Both the position numbers and the translations under genes were made by a program. Under the pieces are notes generated by a model. That model worked only from the letters and a program-made list of their open reading frames with translations. It did not search any database and was not told the origin of the DNA. A DNA stretch of 64,000 nucleotides from Parashewanella spongiae (GTDB taxonomy: Bacteria > Pseudomonadota > Gammaproteobacteria > Enterobacterales > Shewanellaceae): assembly GCF_004358345.1 (NCBI RefSeq), contig NZ_CP037952.1, forward strand, positions 1,736,001-1,800,000, read 5' to 3'. Shown piece by piece: positions 19,806 through 31,560 of the stretch (the first letter of the stretch is position 1; each line of letters opens with the position of its first letter).

Positions 19806-20738
19806 ATGGAAGACCTACGACTAATTTTTGGGGTACTGGGTGGAATCGCTATTTTAGGAGTGATGATTCATGGAATTTGGTCTATTCGTCGTCAACAGAT
19901 GAATAACATAAAGGGACAAAAGAAACCCCATAGAAAAGTTCTTACAAAACAAGTTCGAGATGCTGATGGCTTTGATGTTGATGGCATAAGTGAAGTTCGA
20001 GTTCGTTCTGCCCAAAGAGCACGAGCAGAAGTCCAAACTGAAAGCTCAATTAAAGAGACTTCAGTTGAGCCGAATATTAAAACTGAAACACAACGTCGAG
20101 TTGAGCCAGCATTAAATGCAGATGTAATGGATGAACCCGCTATTATTGCGAAACGAGATGAGCCTGTTATGGAACCGACACAAGTAGGATTGTTTGATAA
20201 TCAAGAGCTTAATGCTCAAGAACTAGAAAATCCAGACGTAAATGAAAAGTCAGAGATCACTTCTGAGCCTAGTGCTGATTCTCAAAATGAAGCATCAGTC
20301 GAACAGCCACAAGATGTGGAAGAAGAATTACCTGATCCATATGATGTGTTAGTTTTGCATGTAATGGGGAAAAGTGGAGAAATGCTTAAAGGTGCAGAGC
20401 TACTTCCATCTATGCTGAGCATGAACTTTAAGTTTGGTGAAATGGATATTTTTCATAGACATCAAGATGCATCTGGAAACGGGAAGGTACTGTTTTCAAT
20501 CGCTAACATGGTAAATCCAGGCGTTTTTGATCCAGATAATATGGAGCAATTTAGCACTCAAGGCGTAGTCATGTTCATGCGATTACCTTGCCATGGAAAA
20601 GCCTTACATAACTTTTCTATCATGTTGAACTCTGCCATGCAGATGGCCGATGATTTAGGCGCAACGGTAATGGATGGTCAGCGAGAGCCGTGGGATGAAG
20701 CAAAGAAGTTGGATTACATCAGGCGCATAAAATCGTAA
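19806..20738 (+). CDS. zipA: Cell division protein ZipA
   Basis: Anchors FtsZ to the inner membrane at the septum. 310 residues: one N-terminal membrane anchor (LRLIFGVLGGIAILGVMIHGIW, about 4-25), a basic stretch (RRQQ), a long acidic P/Q/E-rich linker (about 60-175), and the globular FtsZ-binding domain (about 180-305: DVLVLHVMGKSGEMLKG... through GATVMDGQREPWDE). It begins 23 bases after smc. A terminator separates it from ligA. Confidence 0.96.
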   Translation: MEDLRLIFGVLGGIAILGVMIHGIWSIRRQQMNNIKGQKKPHRKVLTKQVRDADGFDVDGISEVRVRSAQRARAEVQTESSIKETSVEPNIKTETQRRVEPALNADVMDEPAIIAKRDEPVMEPTQVGLFDNQELNAQELENPDVNEKSEITSEPSADSQNEASVEQPQDVEEELPDPYDVLVLHVMGKSGEMLKGAELLPSMLSMNFKFGEMDIFHRHQDASGNGKVLFSIANMVNPGVFDPDNMEQFSTQGVVMFMRLPCHGKALHNFSIMLNSAMQMADDLGATVMDGQREPWDEAKKLDYIRRIKS

Positions 20739-20758
20739 AAGTAAAATTAATATTTTTA

Positions 20759-20784
20759 GAAAAGGTCGCAATAGCGGCCTTTTT
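20759..20784 (+). terminator. Terminator between zipA and ligA
   Basis: AAAAGGTCGC / GCGGCCTTTT stem with AATA loop and one mismatch, followed by TTTAG on the + strand. It leaves only about 17 bases before the ligA start, so ligA may depend on read-through or a promoter overlapping the hairpin. Confidence 0.7.
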
Positions 20785-20786
20785 AG

Positions 20787-22814
<2,028 letters not shown>

Positions 22815-22875
22815 TTTATTTACGAATGTATTCAACTGCTTGAATGATTAATTTCAGATAGCTTGGTTTTTATTT

Positions 22876-24252
22876 TTAGCTTTTTTTTGTTTTCAACTTC
22901 AAAGTTAGATTCTCGACTTGCAAGGCTTCATTCAAATGATGAAGCCTTAATCGTTCATCTGTCAATTTTAAAACTTCTTGCTCTAGGTTTGAAATTTGCT
23001 TTTCAAGTACTAGGTTAGCTTTGGCTTGCTGAGATATTACTTGTTCTTGCGAACAAGCTTGCTGAGTTTGTTTTGTATATTGCTCTGAGTGAGTGGCAAT
23101 TTTGGATTTTAAATGAGAAATCTTTTTATTATGATCAAATAAATAGGAGATCCATGCATGACTGAAATCTCTTCTTCTACCACAAGTTTGCATTGGGGTT
23201 GTTCGTTTTTTGTTTTCAGCGCCTAAAACAGACATTGAAGCGTTACACAGTAGAAACTCAACGCATTTAAAATCGCCTTTTTTCATAATGATATGTGCGG
23301 GCGTATCCCCAAATTGTGTTTCATTGCACAGCAGTTTTTCTTCCAATCCTTGACTTCCATATTGCTTGTACCAAGCATCAATTACGGGCTTGAGTATGGA
23401 GTACTCTCCTCTACTTCCTAAAAAGTGAAAGATATTTTGGTTGTTCTCATAAATTAAGTTTAGTGACGCATTATACTCAATTAAAACTTGTAGTAAGGCT
23501 ATGTTTCCAGTTCTGATTGCAATACAAAGTGGTGAATCCATAGAATTAGCTATGGCATCATGTTTTAAAGCAAGCTGGCCTGTTGCAAGAAATATGGGCG
23601 TAAATGAGGGACATTCAAATAAAACCTCATTAAGTTCTGAATTATTTATTTGGAATACCGCGAATAGGTGCCTTGTTCTTAAGCACTGAGGGTATTCTTG
23701 CAAAAGATTTTTAATTCTAGAAAGTAAAATAGGCTTAATTTTGTTAGTAGGGTATTCAGAAATGTATTTACTTAGTTTTGAAGTATGCTCTGATATTTGA
23801 GCAACTAGCCTCTGATCCCCTAGAGGAACTGTAAGTTGTGCTCGAGAGCTAATGATCGATTTTCTTGTAAATCCAGTCGGTTGAAATGGACCGTTCAATA
23901 TAGGCGGGAGGAGTTGCTGGTTTGGTTTTACGTCTGGCTTTGTTGTTGTGAGTTGTTTTTTAGGAGGAAATGCAAAGAATTTTCCTGTATCAAGCTCTCG
24001 AGATGATGGTTTAGAAACCTGAGAATGAAAACATGAAAGCATGGCCGTAGAGGGGGAGTCTAGCCCTAAAGGTTGCTGTTTTTTGACGTTCGGTGAGTAA
24101 TAGGCTTTAAGTAAAGTGGGTTGCGGTAATTTTGGATTTTGAAATGATATTTTACTTTCATGAGGAGCAGGTTGCAATAACGGTGATGGCTCGATACTCC
24201 ATGAATCTTGCCTTGAATGTGATAAAGACAATGTAGAATAGTCAGCACTCAT
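22876..24252 (-). CDS. Ankyrin-repeat protein with C-terminal coiled coil
   Basis: 458 residues, no signal peptide. Residues 1-150 are a proline/serine-rich, disordered-looking N-terminus. Residues about 190-390 hold degenerate ankyrin units (SPLCIAIRTGNIALLQVLIEYNA, NQNIFHFLGSRGEYSILKPVID, GDTPAHIIMKKGDFKCVEFLL). Residues about 395-455 form a heptad coiled coil (VLEKQISNLEQEVLKLTDERLRL region). Ankyrin proteins of this kind in host-associated gammaproteobacteria are often secreted effectors; that is inference here, as no secretion signal can be read. It converges on ligA. Confidence 0.75.
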   Translation of the reverse strand: MSADYSTLSLSHSRQDSWSIEPSPLLQPAPHESKISFQNPKLPQPTLLKAYYSPNVKKQQPLGLDSPSTAMLSCFHSQVSKPSSRELDTGKFFAFPPKKQLTTTKPDVKPNQQLLPPILNGPFQPTGFTRKSIISSRAQLTVPLGDQRLVAQISEHTSKLSKYISEYPTNKIKPILLSRIKNLLQEYPQCLRTRHLFAVFQINNSELNEVLFECPSFTPIFLATGQLALKHDAIANSMDSPLCIAIRTGNIALLQVLIEYNASLNLIYENNQNIFHFLGSRGEYSILKPVIDAWYKQYGSQGLEEKLLCNETQFGDTPAHIIMKKGDFKCVEFLLCNASMSVLGAENKKRTTPMQTCGRRRDFSHAWISYLFDHNKKISHLKSKIATHSEQYTKQTQQACSQEQVISQQAKANLVLEKQISNLEQEVLKLTDERLRLHHLNEALQVENLTLKLKTKKS

Positions 24253-24652
24253 AACGGGCTCCTCACTAGCAGTAATAGCTTAATGTACCACATTCATAGC
24301 ATTGTTTGGTCAAGGCCACTTCCTTTAAAGCGGCTTTTCATTATGATGCACTGTACACTCTTTGTTTTGGTCATTAATATTATGATTACATTGGATTTAA
24401 TACGAAAATGCTTTATGCTTTTTTGATGAACAACAGATTAATCTTAAAAAAGCATCAATAATTAGACGATTGAGATCCTTATCTTAATGGTTCAGTTATT
24501 ACTGTAATTGGTATTAGTTCCTTCCGTCATACACACTTTCAGTATTGAAGGGGATTTATACAAGCAATGAATATTTAATACTAACTTGATATTTAGATTA
24601 CCATGATAATTAGCATAGTGTTTTTCATAGGGTGTTAGAGAGGTTATTTCCT
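24253..24652. other. Intergenic stretch with a C-type repeat end
   Basis: 400 bases between divergent genes. Apart from TTACTGTAATTGGTAT at 24499-24514, which equals one terminal repeat of family C, I see no RNA gene or ORF. The region should hold promoters for both flanking genes, but no convincing -35/-10 pair was identified. Confidence 0.4.
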
Positions 24653-25789
24653 ATGAGATGCATCAAATCAAACTTTATATTATCCAGTTTTATATGGTTA
24701 GTTATTACGAATTTTTCTTTTGCAAGTGAACAAATGAAAGAAAGTTACTACCTTGATTTAACTCCGATTAAAGCCTTTTCTAATAAGAATTATATTTCAA
24801 TAATTAAAAGCAGTGACCCAAATATCTTACTCGCTACAAACGGTTCCACATTATATCGGTCGTATGATAGAGCTGAAACTTGGAAAGATATAAAATGGGT
24901 CACAAATCATGGCTGGTGGCAGCAAATTGTTTCCTCGCCAAAAGATTCCCATGAATTCGCTGCTGTTAATAATGATAGGTTGCTGAAATCTTTTGATGAC
25001 GGAGAGCACTGGGAACAGGTAAAGACATCTTGTCCTTTGGTAATTAAAGATAAACAAAATCATAAAATAACCAGCATTATCAGTTATCTTGGTAAGAGGA
25101 ATCGGCTTGCGTTTAATAGTCATTCTAACGGCGAAGGGCTATTTTTGTCAGAAGATGGCGGTTTGACATGCCATGAGACTAATTTAAAAGGAAATTATTG
25201 GCAAATAACAAGTTCGGAGGGTTCCAATCACATATTTGCTATAAATTCTTGGGATGGAGTTATGGCGCGTTCAGATAATGGAGGTGAGTTATGGAGGACA
25301 TTGAATTTTAAGGGGGCTGGAGTTCCTTTGATGTTGGCTTTTCCTTTCAAGCGATATCATTTGAATAATGCAATTTATTTTACAATGATCAATCGTGATT
25401 TTAAGTATGGAAATTCATCATTAATAAGTAGCTATGATGGTGGGGAAACTTGGTCAAGATTGAAAACTGATTCAGTCCAGCCATTAACAATATTTCCTTT
25501 CCATTCGTACCTCAGTTCACTTGGATTCATTGCTTGGGATGTGAAGAGTAATTTTCATGTATTAAAAAAAGTAAGAGGAAAAGAAGAGTTTAAGAAAATG
25601 CCTTTAAAGTTTATTTCAGAGAGTGGGGAACCAGTCAGTTTAACAAATTTTAGAGGTTTTAGGTTTACAGCTATAAATACTCAACATACAGAAGGGATAC
25701 TATTGCTCGTTTTACATGATAATCCAGACGCTATCGATGGAAATGGATATCACTACTTTAAATACAGGTTAAGAAGATCAGTGACCTAA
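24653..25789 (+). CDS. Secreted Asp-box (BNR) beta-propeller protein
   Basis: 378 residues from the ATG at 24653, which has AGAGAGG about 9 bases upstream; a GTG at 24632 is the alternative. A signal peptide covers about 1-25 (FILSSFIWLVITNFSFA). Five Asp-box-like motifs of the S-x-D-x-G-x-x-W type are spread along the chain: SYDRAETW, SFDDGEHW, SEDGGLTC, SDNGGELW and SYDGGETW. This is the pattern of sialidase/Ycf48-like six- or seven-bladed propellers. No sialidase arginine triad could be identified, so an enzymatic role is not claimed. Likely periplasmic or exported. Confidence 0.75.
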   Translation: MRCIKSNFILSSFIWLVITNFSFASEQMKESYYLDLTPIKAFSNKNYISIIKSSDPNILLATNGSTLYRSYDRAETWKDIKWVTNHGWWQQIVSSPKDSHEFAAVNNDRLLKSFDDGEHWEQVKTSCPLVIKDKQNHKITSIISYLGKRNRLAFNSHSNGEGLFLSEDGGLTCHETNLKGNYWQITSSEGSNHIFAINSWDGVMARSDNGGELWRTLNFKGAGVPLMLAFPFKRYHLNNAIYFTMINRDFKYGNSSLISSYDGGETWSRLKTDSVQPLTIFPFHSYLSSLGFIAWDVKSNFHVLKKVRGKEEFKKMPLKFISESGEPVSLTNFRGFRFTAINTQHTEGILLLVLHDNPDAIDGNGYHYFKYRLRRSVT

Positions 25790-25983
25790 GATTTTAAAGT
25801 TCATTACAAGCCAATAGTTTTCTCAACAAATTAACTCACGAATTTTTGCGTAGCTTTGCTCACAAATATCATTCGATAATTTTTACTATTTAATTTCTGT
25901 TGAACAGAAGGAGATAGGGCAAACGTTGTCAGCTTGCAGCTAACAATTCTATTTGGATTGGTATAACTCTATCTGATAATCTG

Positions 25984-26427
25984 CCAAAAAAGTGGGTTGT
26001 GGACTGCACCAAAGTCGGTCGAGGAAAACCGGCGTTACAATATCTGTCGAGGTATTTGTATCGCGGCGTACTGCCGGACAAAGAAATTATCAACGTGACT
26101 CAAGATGAAGTGACGTTCCGTTATAAAGACAGTAATACGAAACAAACTCAAATCCGTACACTGGCGACGTTGAAATTTCTTTGGCTTATCATTCAACATG
26201 TGATACCGAAAGGGTTTCGACGAGTGCGAGATTACGGATTACTGGCTGACGCTAATCGAAAAAAGCTGAAAGAAGTTCAACATCTGCTGGCGATACTTCT
26301 GGGCTGTGCATTACCCGAAATCGACACAGTGAGAACCAAAGCCATTAAGCTGTGCGCTTGCTGTAAGCAGCCAATGCAATTTATGGGGATAAAGAAAACA
26401 TTGAACTTTAGCATGCAGTTCGACTAA
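25984..26427 (+). pseudogene. IS91-family transposase, C-terminal fragment
   Basis: About 147 codons recognisable from LPKKWVVDCTKVG onward. ALQYLSRYLYRGVL and KGFRRVRDYGLL are hallmarks of the IS91 (Y2/HUH) transposase C-terminal region. The N-terminal zinc finger and the HUH part are absent, and the frame is open but has no sensible start, so this is a remnant. The flanks contain GGTAT ends like repeat family C. It is evidence of past rolling-circle transposition here. Confidence 0.75.
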
Positions 26428-26827
26428 CCCAAGTAACATCAATAATAAGGATAATGGCACCACTCAATTGAGGGAAGAGTAACCAGAAAAATGACAACAT
26501 AACGCAACAGGAATATTGGCATTTTTTTTTAAAACTCAAACGGCCAAGGAATAGGCATATCTACAGCAAAGTGAGCCTTTAAAAAGGCTTACTCACATCA
26601 CAGGTTTTATACAGAGATATTTGCATATATAAAGTAGAAAACACCGAGAATGGCTTATCCAACAACCAGATAAGATGGCGGCTGCGCGCCATCTATCTTT
26701 ATTTATTCGGGGCTTTTTAAGGTAATTGGTATAAATATAAACTTTTCATGTCTGCTTGCTCAAAATCAATTTTGACGACCTGATAGTTCGTTATGATGCT
26801 GTTATTACTCATTTGAAGTTTAAAAAT
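26428..26827. other. Non-coding stretch after the IS91 fragment, with hairpins
   Basis: Holds two hairpins: an imperfect one near 26568-26593, and a strong one with stem AGATGGCG / CGCCATCT at 26673-26680 and 26687-26694 followed by ATCTTTATTT. Probably this is the tail of the IS91 element and a transcription terminator. GGTAATTGGTAT at about 26720 resembles a family C end. No gene seen. Confidence 0.45.
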
Positions 26828-27271
26828 ATGTATAGTTTTTCTTTAACTCTCCATTTACTTGCTGCAACAGTTTGGACTGGAGGACATTTAGTTTTGGCCT
26901 GCACCATTCTTCCTTCCGTACTCAAGAACAAAGACTTAGCTTTTATTCAAAAGTTTGAAAGCTGCTATGAAAAGATAGGAATTCCTGCATTGATAATACA
27001 AATCTCTACAGGTGTATTCTTAATGAAAAACGCAATGGGCGATAATTTAACGCTTTTTGATTTTTCTGATCCAATATCTAAGTTAATCAGTATTAAACTT
27101 ATTTTACTCGTTTTGACAGGGGTGCTTGCTATGGATGCACGTCTAAGAATAATTCCCAATTTGTCAGAAAAAAATTTAACATCTTTAGCATGGCATATTA
27201 TTCCTGTTACGATAATTGCGGTGTTATTTGCATTGGCGGGTGTTTCGTTTCGAACAGGATTAATGCTCTAA
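26828..27271 (+). CDS. CopD-like four-helix inner-membrane protein
   Basis: 147 residues from the ATG at 26828; the TTG at 26756 adds 24 polar residues in front of the first membrane helix. Four hydrophobic helices are evident. The first contains LHLLAATVWTGGHLVLA, the His/Trp-Gly-Gly-His pattern of CopD/YkoE-type membrane proteins; the others are at about 50-65, 85-103 and 123-143. A role in copper handling or haem binding is only by family analogy. It stands alone between the IS91 remnant and the large ankyrin gene. Confidence 0.6.
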   Translation: MYSFSLTLHLLAATVWTGGHLVLACTILPSVLKNKDLAFIQKFESCYEKIGIPALIIQISTGVFLMKNAMGDNLTLFDFSDPISKLISIKLILLVLTGVLAMDARLRIIPNLSEKNLTSLAWHIIPVTIIAVLFALAGVSFRTGLML

Positions 27272-27425
27272 TTTTTATTAAAAATATAGACTTAAGTATT
27301 CGTGTTACGGAGTGAGCATAATCTGATTTAAGGTTGTGCTGGCTCTTATTATTAATCAAGTTTAACTAGGTTATCTATCTACTCATATATTATGTAAATA
27401 CTATTTGTTAAATAGTAGGCATGAC

Positions 27426-30400
27426 ATGACAACGTCACATGAGTTACCAACATTACCAGATAATAGCTATTTCGGCTTTACATTACTAGACGTAGATGAC
27501 GAACTTGGCTTTGATTCTGAAGTACCTTCTTTAGGTGAAATTGTTTCAGCAGATATCGGACTGATTGTTGTTCGGTTTGGCAAGGAATTGTCTACTGTTG
27601 AAGTAAAGCAGGCTCATGTTCTAGAGAAAGAATTAGGTCAACTTTCAGCTAAATTTAGTGAGGAAAAAGCATATTTGTCGACCTTTAATGAGGTGTTATC
27701 TCTTGTAAATAATGATGAAATAGATAGAAGTATAAAGGTGGTAGCGTTAAAGCAAGTATTGCACTCAAGTGAAGTATCATCATCTAAAATGCCTGATCTT
27801 ATTCCTGCACTAATAACACTAAAAATGGAAAGTATTGGTGCAACATCACTTCTTAATAACGTGAAGTTCAAATTGCTAGATGAAGCAATTATTATTTTTT
27901 CAAGTAAAAACCCAGATATTGAGTTAACAAAGGATACTAAGTTCAAGTTACGCCAATATGCATCTAACTCACTTGGTTTACGTATTTTCAATACCAAGGG
28001 CTATCACTCATCAAGGGGCTGCTTACACCAAACTAAAATTCAGGAATTTCAAAAAATAGTAGATGCATTGTCTTCTCCTTATCATGTCACTCAGAAGTTA
28101 GCCGAAGTTTGCTCCGTTAACTGTAATGAGTATGTAGAGTTAAATTTGCTAATAAACAAGCTTTTAAGTGCCATGCAAATTCCAAAAGATAAAGTTTCAC
28201 TTGAGAGTCAAACAAAAGTTCAGCGTTTAGTGTTAACTCAACATTTTCAGATGCAGTTCGCGTTACATTTTTTGAAACTAACTAAAACGGACTTAGCTCA
28301 TGAGTCAGAGCAACCTGAAGTAGTAATCAGTATCAGAACTGACCCATCTAACCCATCTACTCCCTTGCATTCTCACAAAGGTTGTATTTTTAGTTTTGGA
28401 GCATTCACAGAAAACCAAATACCTCTTCACGCCTACCATCTAGAAAAAGTGGACATAAGAGATAATTTAAAGTTTGCTATTTGTTCTCAACTCATTGATT
28501 CTTGTAGGTCATTAGAAGATATGGTTTGTGTTTGGGAGAAGTATATTCAACTCCAAGGCTTACCAAATGAGCAGATGGGGGTAGCCGAATACCGTTACTG
28601 TGAAAAGTTAAAGCAACTCATTCACGAAGGTTTGATAACCACTAAAGCTAATTATACTTGGTCTACCAATTTACCATTATTAGATAAAATGACTATTGAG
28701 GAAATTGGCCATTATCTTAAGCAGGATTGTGCACTGTCAAAACTTGAATATGCTGATTCGTTAGATAATTTTTGTGATTGCGCGAAAGAAAGTTTGTTTG
28801 ACATGAACGTAGAGTCAGTATTTAAACAAGAAAGAATGAATGAGTTTAAGCAGCAATTTGAAATTTTATATAAAGAAGGCTGCATTCAATTATCAGATGT
28901 TTTAAGTTCTCAGAAATTACTTGCAAACTCTCCTATGAAAAATTTTATACAAGAGTTGTACTTATTACAGGTGAAGCGAGAGTTGACTCAGAGTTCTAAT
29001 GTTTACAAGCTGTTGTACTTCATTGAAGTTTTTAATCAACAAAATTGTTTTGATATGGATAGCGACTTTATTCGTGAAATAAAAAAAGTGTTAATTGAAG
29101 ATTTATCCAGCCATATCAGCCAAAAGCAAGTGAGTTTAGGGCAGTTTAAGCAGATACAAACAAAACTGAAAAAGTTGGACAAAACGCAACAACAAGCCTT
29201 CGATAGATGCGAAGAAAAATTATTAAAAAACTTAGTTGATGACTGTAGTAACGTAACTGATTTTGAGAGAGTGATAAATGCCATTAACTTAAACAGCCTT
29301 TCAAAGAGCGCTACAGAAAGAGTGATTCAAAGTTTAAGAGGAAAAATCGAGAGCTTATTAGGAAATTGTTCGAGCTTTAAGAGCGAATTAACAACGTGGA
29401 TTTCTTCGGCAACGGCTGAGCAAGTCATTAGATGTGAAAGTGCTTTAGATTTGGTTTATTTGCGGTGTAGTTGTATACAAAGGCTTGCTGCTTTAGACGC
29501 ATTGTCGGAAAAGAGTAAAGCATTTGAGTCGTTAGAAGTGCTTGCTGAATTATCGACGGACTTACTAAAAACTCATTGTGATAACAGACGGCTTACAAAT
29601 AGCTTAATCAAAGTTTTAAAAACTAAAAAACCGTCAGTGGAATTATGTTCAAAATTGATTGAAGCAGGTGCGGATTTAGCAATCAAAGATTGGGAAGGTA
29701 ACTGCTTGTTGATGCTTGCGATCAATTCTAAATCGCTTGAAATCATTGATCTGGTTTTAGCTCAAAAAACAACCTACTGTTCAGAGAATAAAAAAGGTGA
29801 AACACCTTGTCATTGGGCTATAGGGTTAGAAGATGAGTCAATGAGAATGAAAGTATTTTTAGCTTCAAAAGAGTTAGTTAATCAAATAACACATACAGGT
29901 TACGCGCCAATTCATTTAGCTGTTTTAAGGGGGAATATAGCGCTTGTGGAACAATTATTATCTTTAGGTGTAGAAACAGAAACGCAGACCAATATAGTGA
30001 AAGCTGGCAGTGGTTCACAACATTCGGATGGTCTATTACACCTAGCTGTTAGGCATGACAAGCAAGAGATGCTCGAATGGCTTTTACAAACTGATTTTGG
30101 AAAAGAACAATTGCATATTGCAAATGAGCAAGGCGCAACACCAGTGTTGCTGGCAGCCATGCAGGGGACAATCAGTGCAGTAAGCATCTTGATTAAAGCT
30201 GGAGCGAAAGTAGGGCGCAACGATCGCGAACTCGAAGGAAGAAACGCTCTACATTTATCCGCAATGAATGAACGTTTAGACGTTTTTAATTTTTTCTGGG
30301 ACCAACCACAGTTTTATAAAAAGGATAAAGATAAGAAGAATAAAGATTTAGTTAAAATTGCTATTTCTTGTGAACGCCCTGAAACTTTAAAAGTTATGTT

Positions 30401-30848
30401 AGCTAGCTCGCATTTTGACCCTCTCGAATATGATAAAAATGGACAAAATTACCTTCATTATGCCGCCGGTTCAAGATCTCCTAAATGTGTCGCTGTGCTA
30501 GGGAAAAAAGTACAGGAACTGGGAGGGTTACAACGGCGAATAACAAACCTTACATCAGGTGATAGCAATAAAACTGCTTTAGAAATTGCTTTAACATATA
30601 GACGAAGCGAAAATGTTGAGATTTTAAAAGAACTGCTAATGGATTCGAGAAGAGTCCAAAGACTTGTTAAAACACAAACACCAAGTCATTCTGTTAAAAC
30701 AGAAAATTCGCCTAAAATACAGGATTACTATGCAATACAAAACAGTCTACTAGGGTATTTCCCTATCACTGGAAACCCATGTGCTGATCACTTGTTAAAT
30801 GATCAAATTTGGCAAAGCACACAGGCAAGGATACATCATGGTCGGTGA
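27426..30848 (+). CDS. Giant ankyrin-repeat protein, probable effector
   Basis: 1140 residues from the ATG at 27426, with AGTAGG a few bases upstream; a TTG at 27405 is less likely. No signal peptide. Residues 1-740 are mostly helical and low-similarity, rich in Leu/Lys/Glu/Ser, with many cysteines. Ankyrin units occupy about 745-1080: AGADLAIKDWEGNCLLMLAI, GYAPIHLAVLRGNIALVEQLL, GLLHLAVRHDKQEMLEWLL, GATPVLLAAMQGTISAVSILI, GRNALHLSAMNERLDV and GQNYLHYAAGSRSPKCV. This architecture recalls Legionella- and Coxiella-type ankyrin effectors. Function unknown; a bidirectional terminator follows. Confidence 0.8.
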   Translation: MTTSHELPTLPDNSYFGFTLLDVDDELGFDSEVPSLGEIVSADIGLIVVRFGKELSTVEVKQAHVLEKELGQLSAKFSEEKAYLSTFNEVLSLVNNDEIDRSIKVVALKQVLHSSEVSSSKMPDLIPALITLKMESIGATSLLNNVKFKLLDEAIIIFSSKNPDIELTKDTKFKLRQYASNSLGLRIFNTKGYHSSRGCLHQTKIQEFQKIVDALSSPYHVTQKLAEVCSVNCNEYVELNLLINKLLSAMQIPKDKVSLESQTKVQRLVLTQHFQMQFALHFLKLTKTDLAHESEQPEVVISIRTDPSNPSTPLHSHKGCIFSFGAFTENQIPLHAYHLEKVDIRDNLKFAICSQLIDSCRSLEDMVCVWEKYIQLQGLPNEQMGVAEYRYCEKLKQLIHEGLITTKANYTWSTNLPLLDKMTIEEIGHYLKQDCALSKLEYADSLDNFCDCAKESLFDMNVESVFKQERMNEFKQQFEILYKEGCIQLSDVLSSQKLLANSPMKNFIQELYLLQVKRELTQSSNVYKLLYFIEVFNQQNCFDMDSDFIREIKKVLIEDLSSHISQKQVSLGQFKQIQTKLKKLDKTQQQAFDRCEEKLLKNLVDDCSNVTDFERVINAINLNSLSKSATERVIQSLRGKIESLLGNCSSFKSELTTWISSATAEQVIRCESALDLVYLRCSCIQRLAALDALSEKSKAFESLEVLAELSTDLLKTHCDNRRLTNSLIKVLKTKKPSVELCSKLIEAGADLAIKDWEGNCLLMLAINSKSLEIIDLVLAQKTTYCSENKKGETPCHWAIGLEDESMRMKVFLASKELVNQITHTGYAPIHLAVLRGNIALVEQLLSLGVETETQTNIVKAGSGSQHSDGLLHLAVRHDKQEMLEWLLQTDFGKEQLHIANEQGATPVLLAAMQGTISAVSILIKAGAKVGRNDRELEGRNALHLSAMNERLDVFNFFWDQPQFYKKDKDKKNKDLVKIAISCERPETLKVMLASSHFDPLEYDKNGQNYLHYAAGSRSPKCVAVLGKKVQELGGLQRRITNLTSGDSNKTALEIALTYRRSENVEILKELLMDSRRVQRLVKTQTPSHSVKTENSPKIQDYYAIQNSLLGYFPITGNPCADHLLNDQIWQSTQARIHHGR

Positions 30849-30868
30849 TATTAAACAAATGTTTTTAT

Positions 30869-30906
30869 CCAAAACCGACAATAATGGTTATTGCTGTCGG
30901 TTTTGA
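30869..30906. terminator. Bidirectional terminator
   Basis: AAAACCGACA (30871-30880) pairs perfectly with TGTCGGTTTT (30895-30904). It serves the converging ankyrin gene and the PilZ-like gene, whose last codons lie inside the hairpin. Confidence 0.8.
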
Positions 30907-31466
30907 CTTCGTTTTTTCAGCATCTTTTGTTGCACACTTAAGCTTGCTTTCACGAGTAGTTCAACATCAGCTTCTATAATTTGCTGAAAACTCAATGTTA
31001 ACACCCATTTGTTTGCTTCATTTGGATGCGGTTGGCAATCATCGACCGATGTTATCGCTAATAATGCAATCAGTTCATCTCGAATAAATACAGTCGATTT
31101 ATAATGTTGGCCTATTTGAGCAGAAAAGTCGGTTAATACTTCAATTCCACCGCCACCAAACTTTAACCCGAGGGCTGGCTCACCATCTTGAGGTTCGCTT
31201 TCGAGAACGTATTGCAAGATGAGGTCAATTTTTTTTGATTGCAGTTTGAGGTAATCAACGACTGACTTAGTGTCACTTTCAAGTTGTCGGAGTTGCATCA
31301 AGCAGTTTGATTCAACATTTTTAACTTCACTGAGTAACTGTAATCCAATAGATTGCAGTCCTTGGAGTTCATTTTCTGTGGGTAATCCCTGATCTTTAGG
31401 CCAAAGTGTTAAAAAAGCCTTGAAGGAATGAGGCACGCTGAAATACGGGTTAGAGTCGTCGGTCAA
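30888..31466 (-). CDS. PilZ-like domain protein
   Basis: 192 residues with a TTG start at 31466 preceded by AAGAGG; no ATG is available for about 56 codons. The N-terminal half is helical. The C-terminal half has the LGLKFGGGGIEVL and WVLTLSFQQIIEADVELLVKASLSVQQKML elements, like the strand-rich core and trailing helix of PilZ-fold proteins. The classical RxxxR c-di-GMP motif is not evident, so binding of c-di-GMP is uncertain. Position next to lolC is what I recall for Shewanella PilZ-type genes. It is divergent from lolCDE. Confidence 0.6.
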   Translation of the reverse strand: MTDDSNPYFSVPHSFKAFLTLWPKDQGLPTENELQGLQSIGLQLLSEVKNVESNCLMQLRQLESDTKSVVDYLKLQSKKIDLILQYVLESEPQDGEPALGLKFGGGGIEVLTDFSAQIGQHYKSTVFIRDELIALLAITSVDDCQPHPNEANKWVLTLSFQQIIEADVELLVKASLSVQQKMLKKRSQNRQQ

Positions 31467-31560
31467 GATTTGCCTCTTTATTTATGGGGATAATATCCTT
31501 ATTATCGTGCCTATCTATATGATTTAGCAAGTTCGACGCACAGGATATCACTCATCTTCC

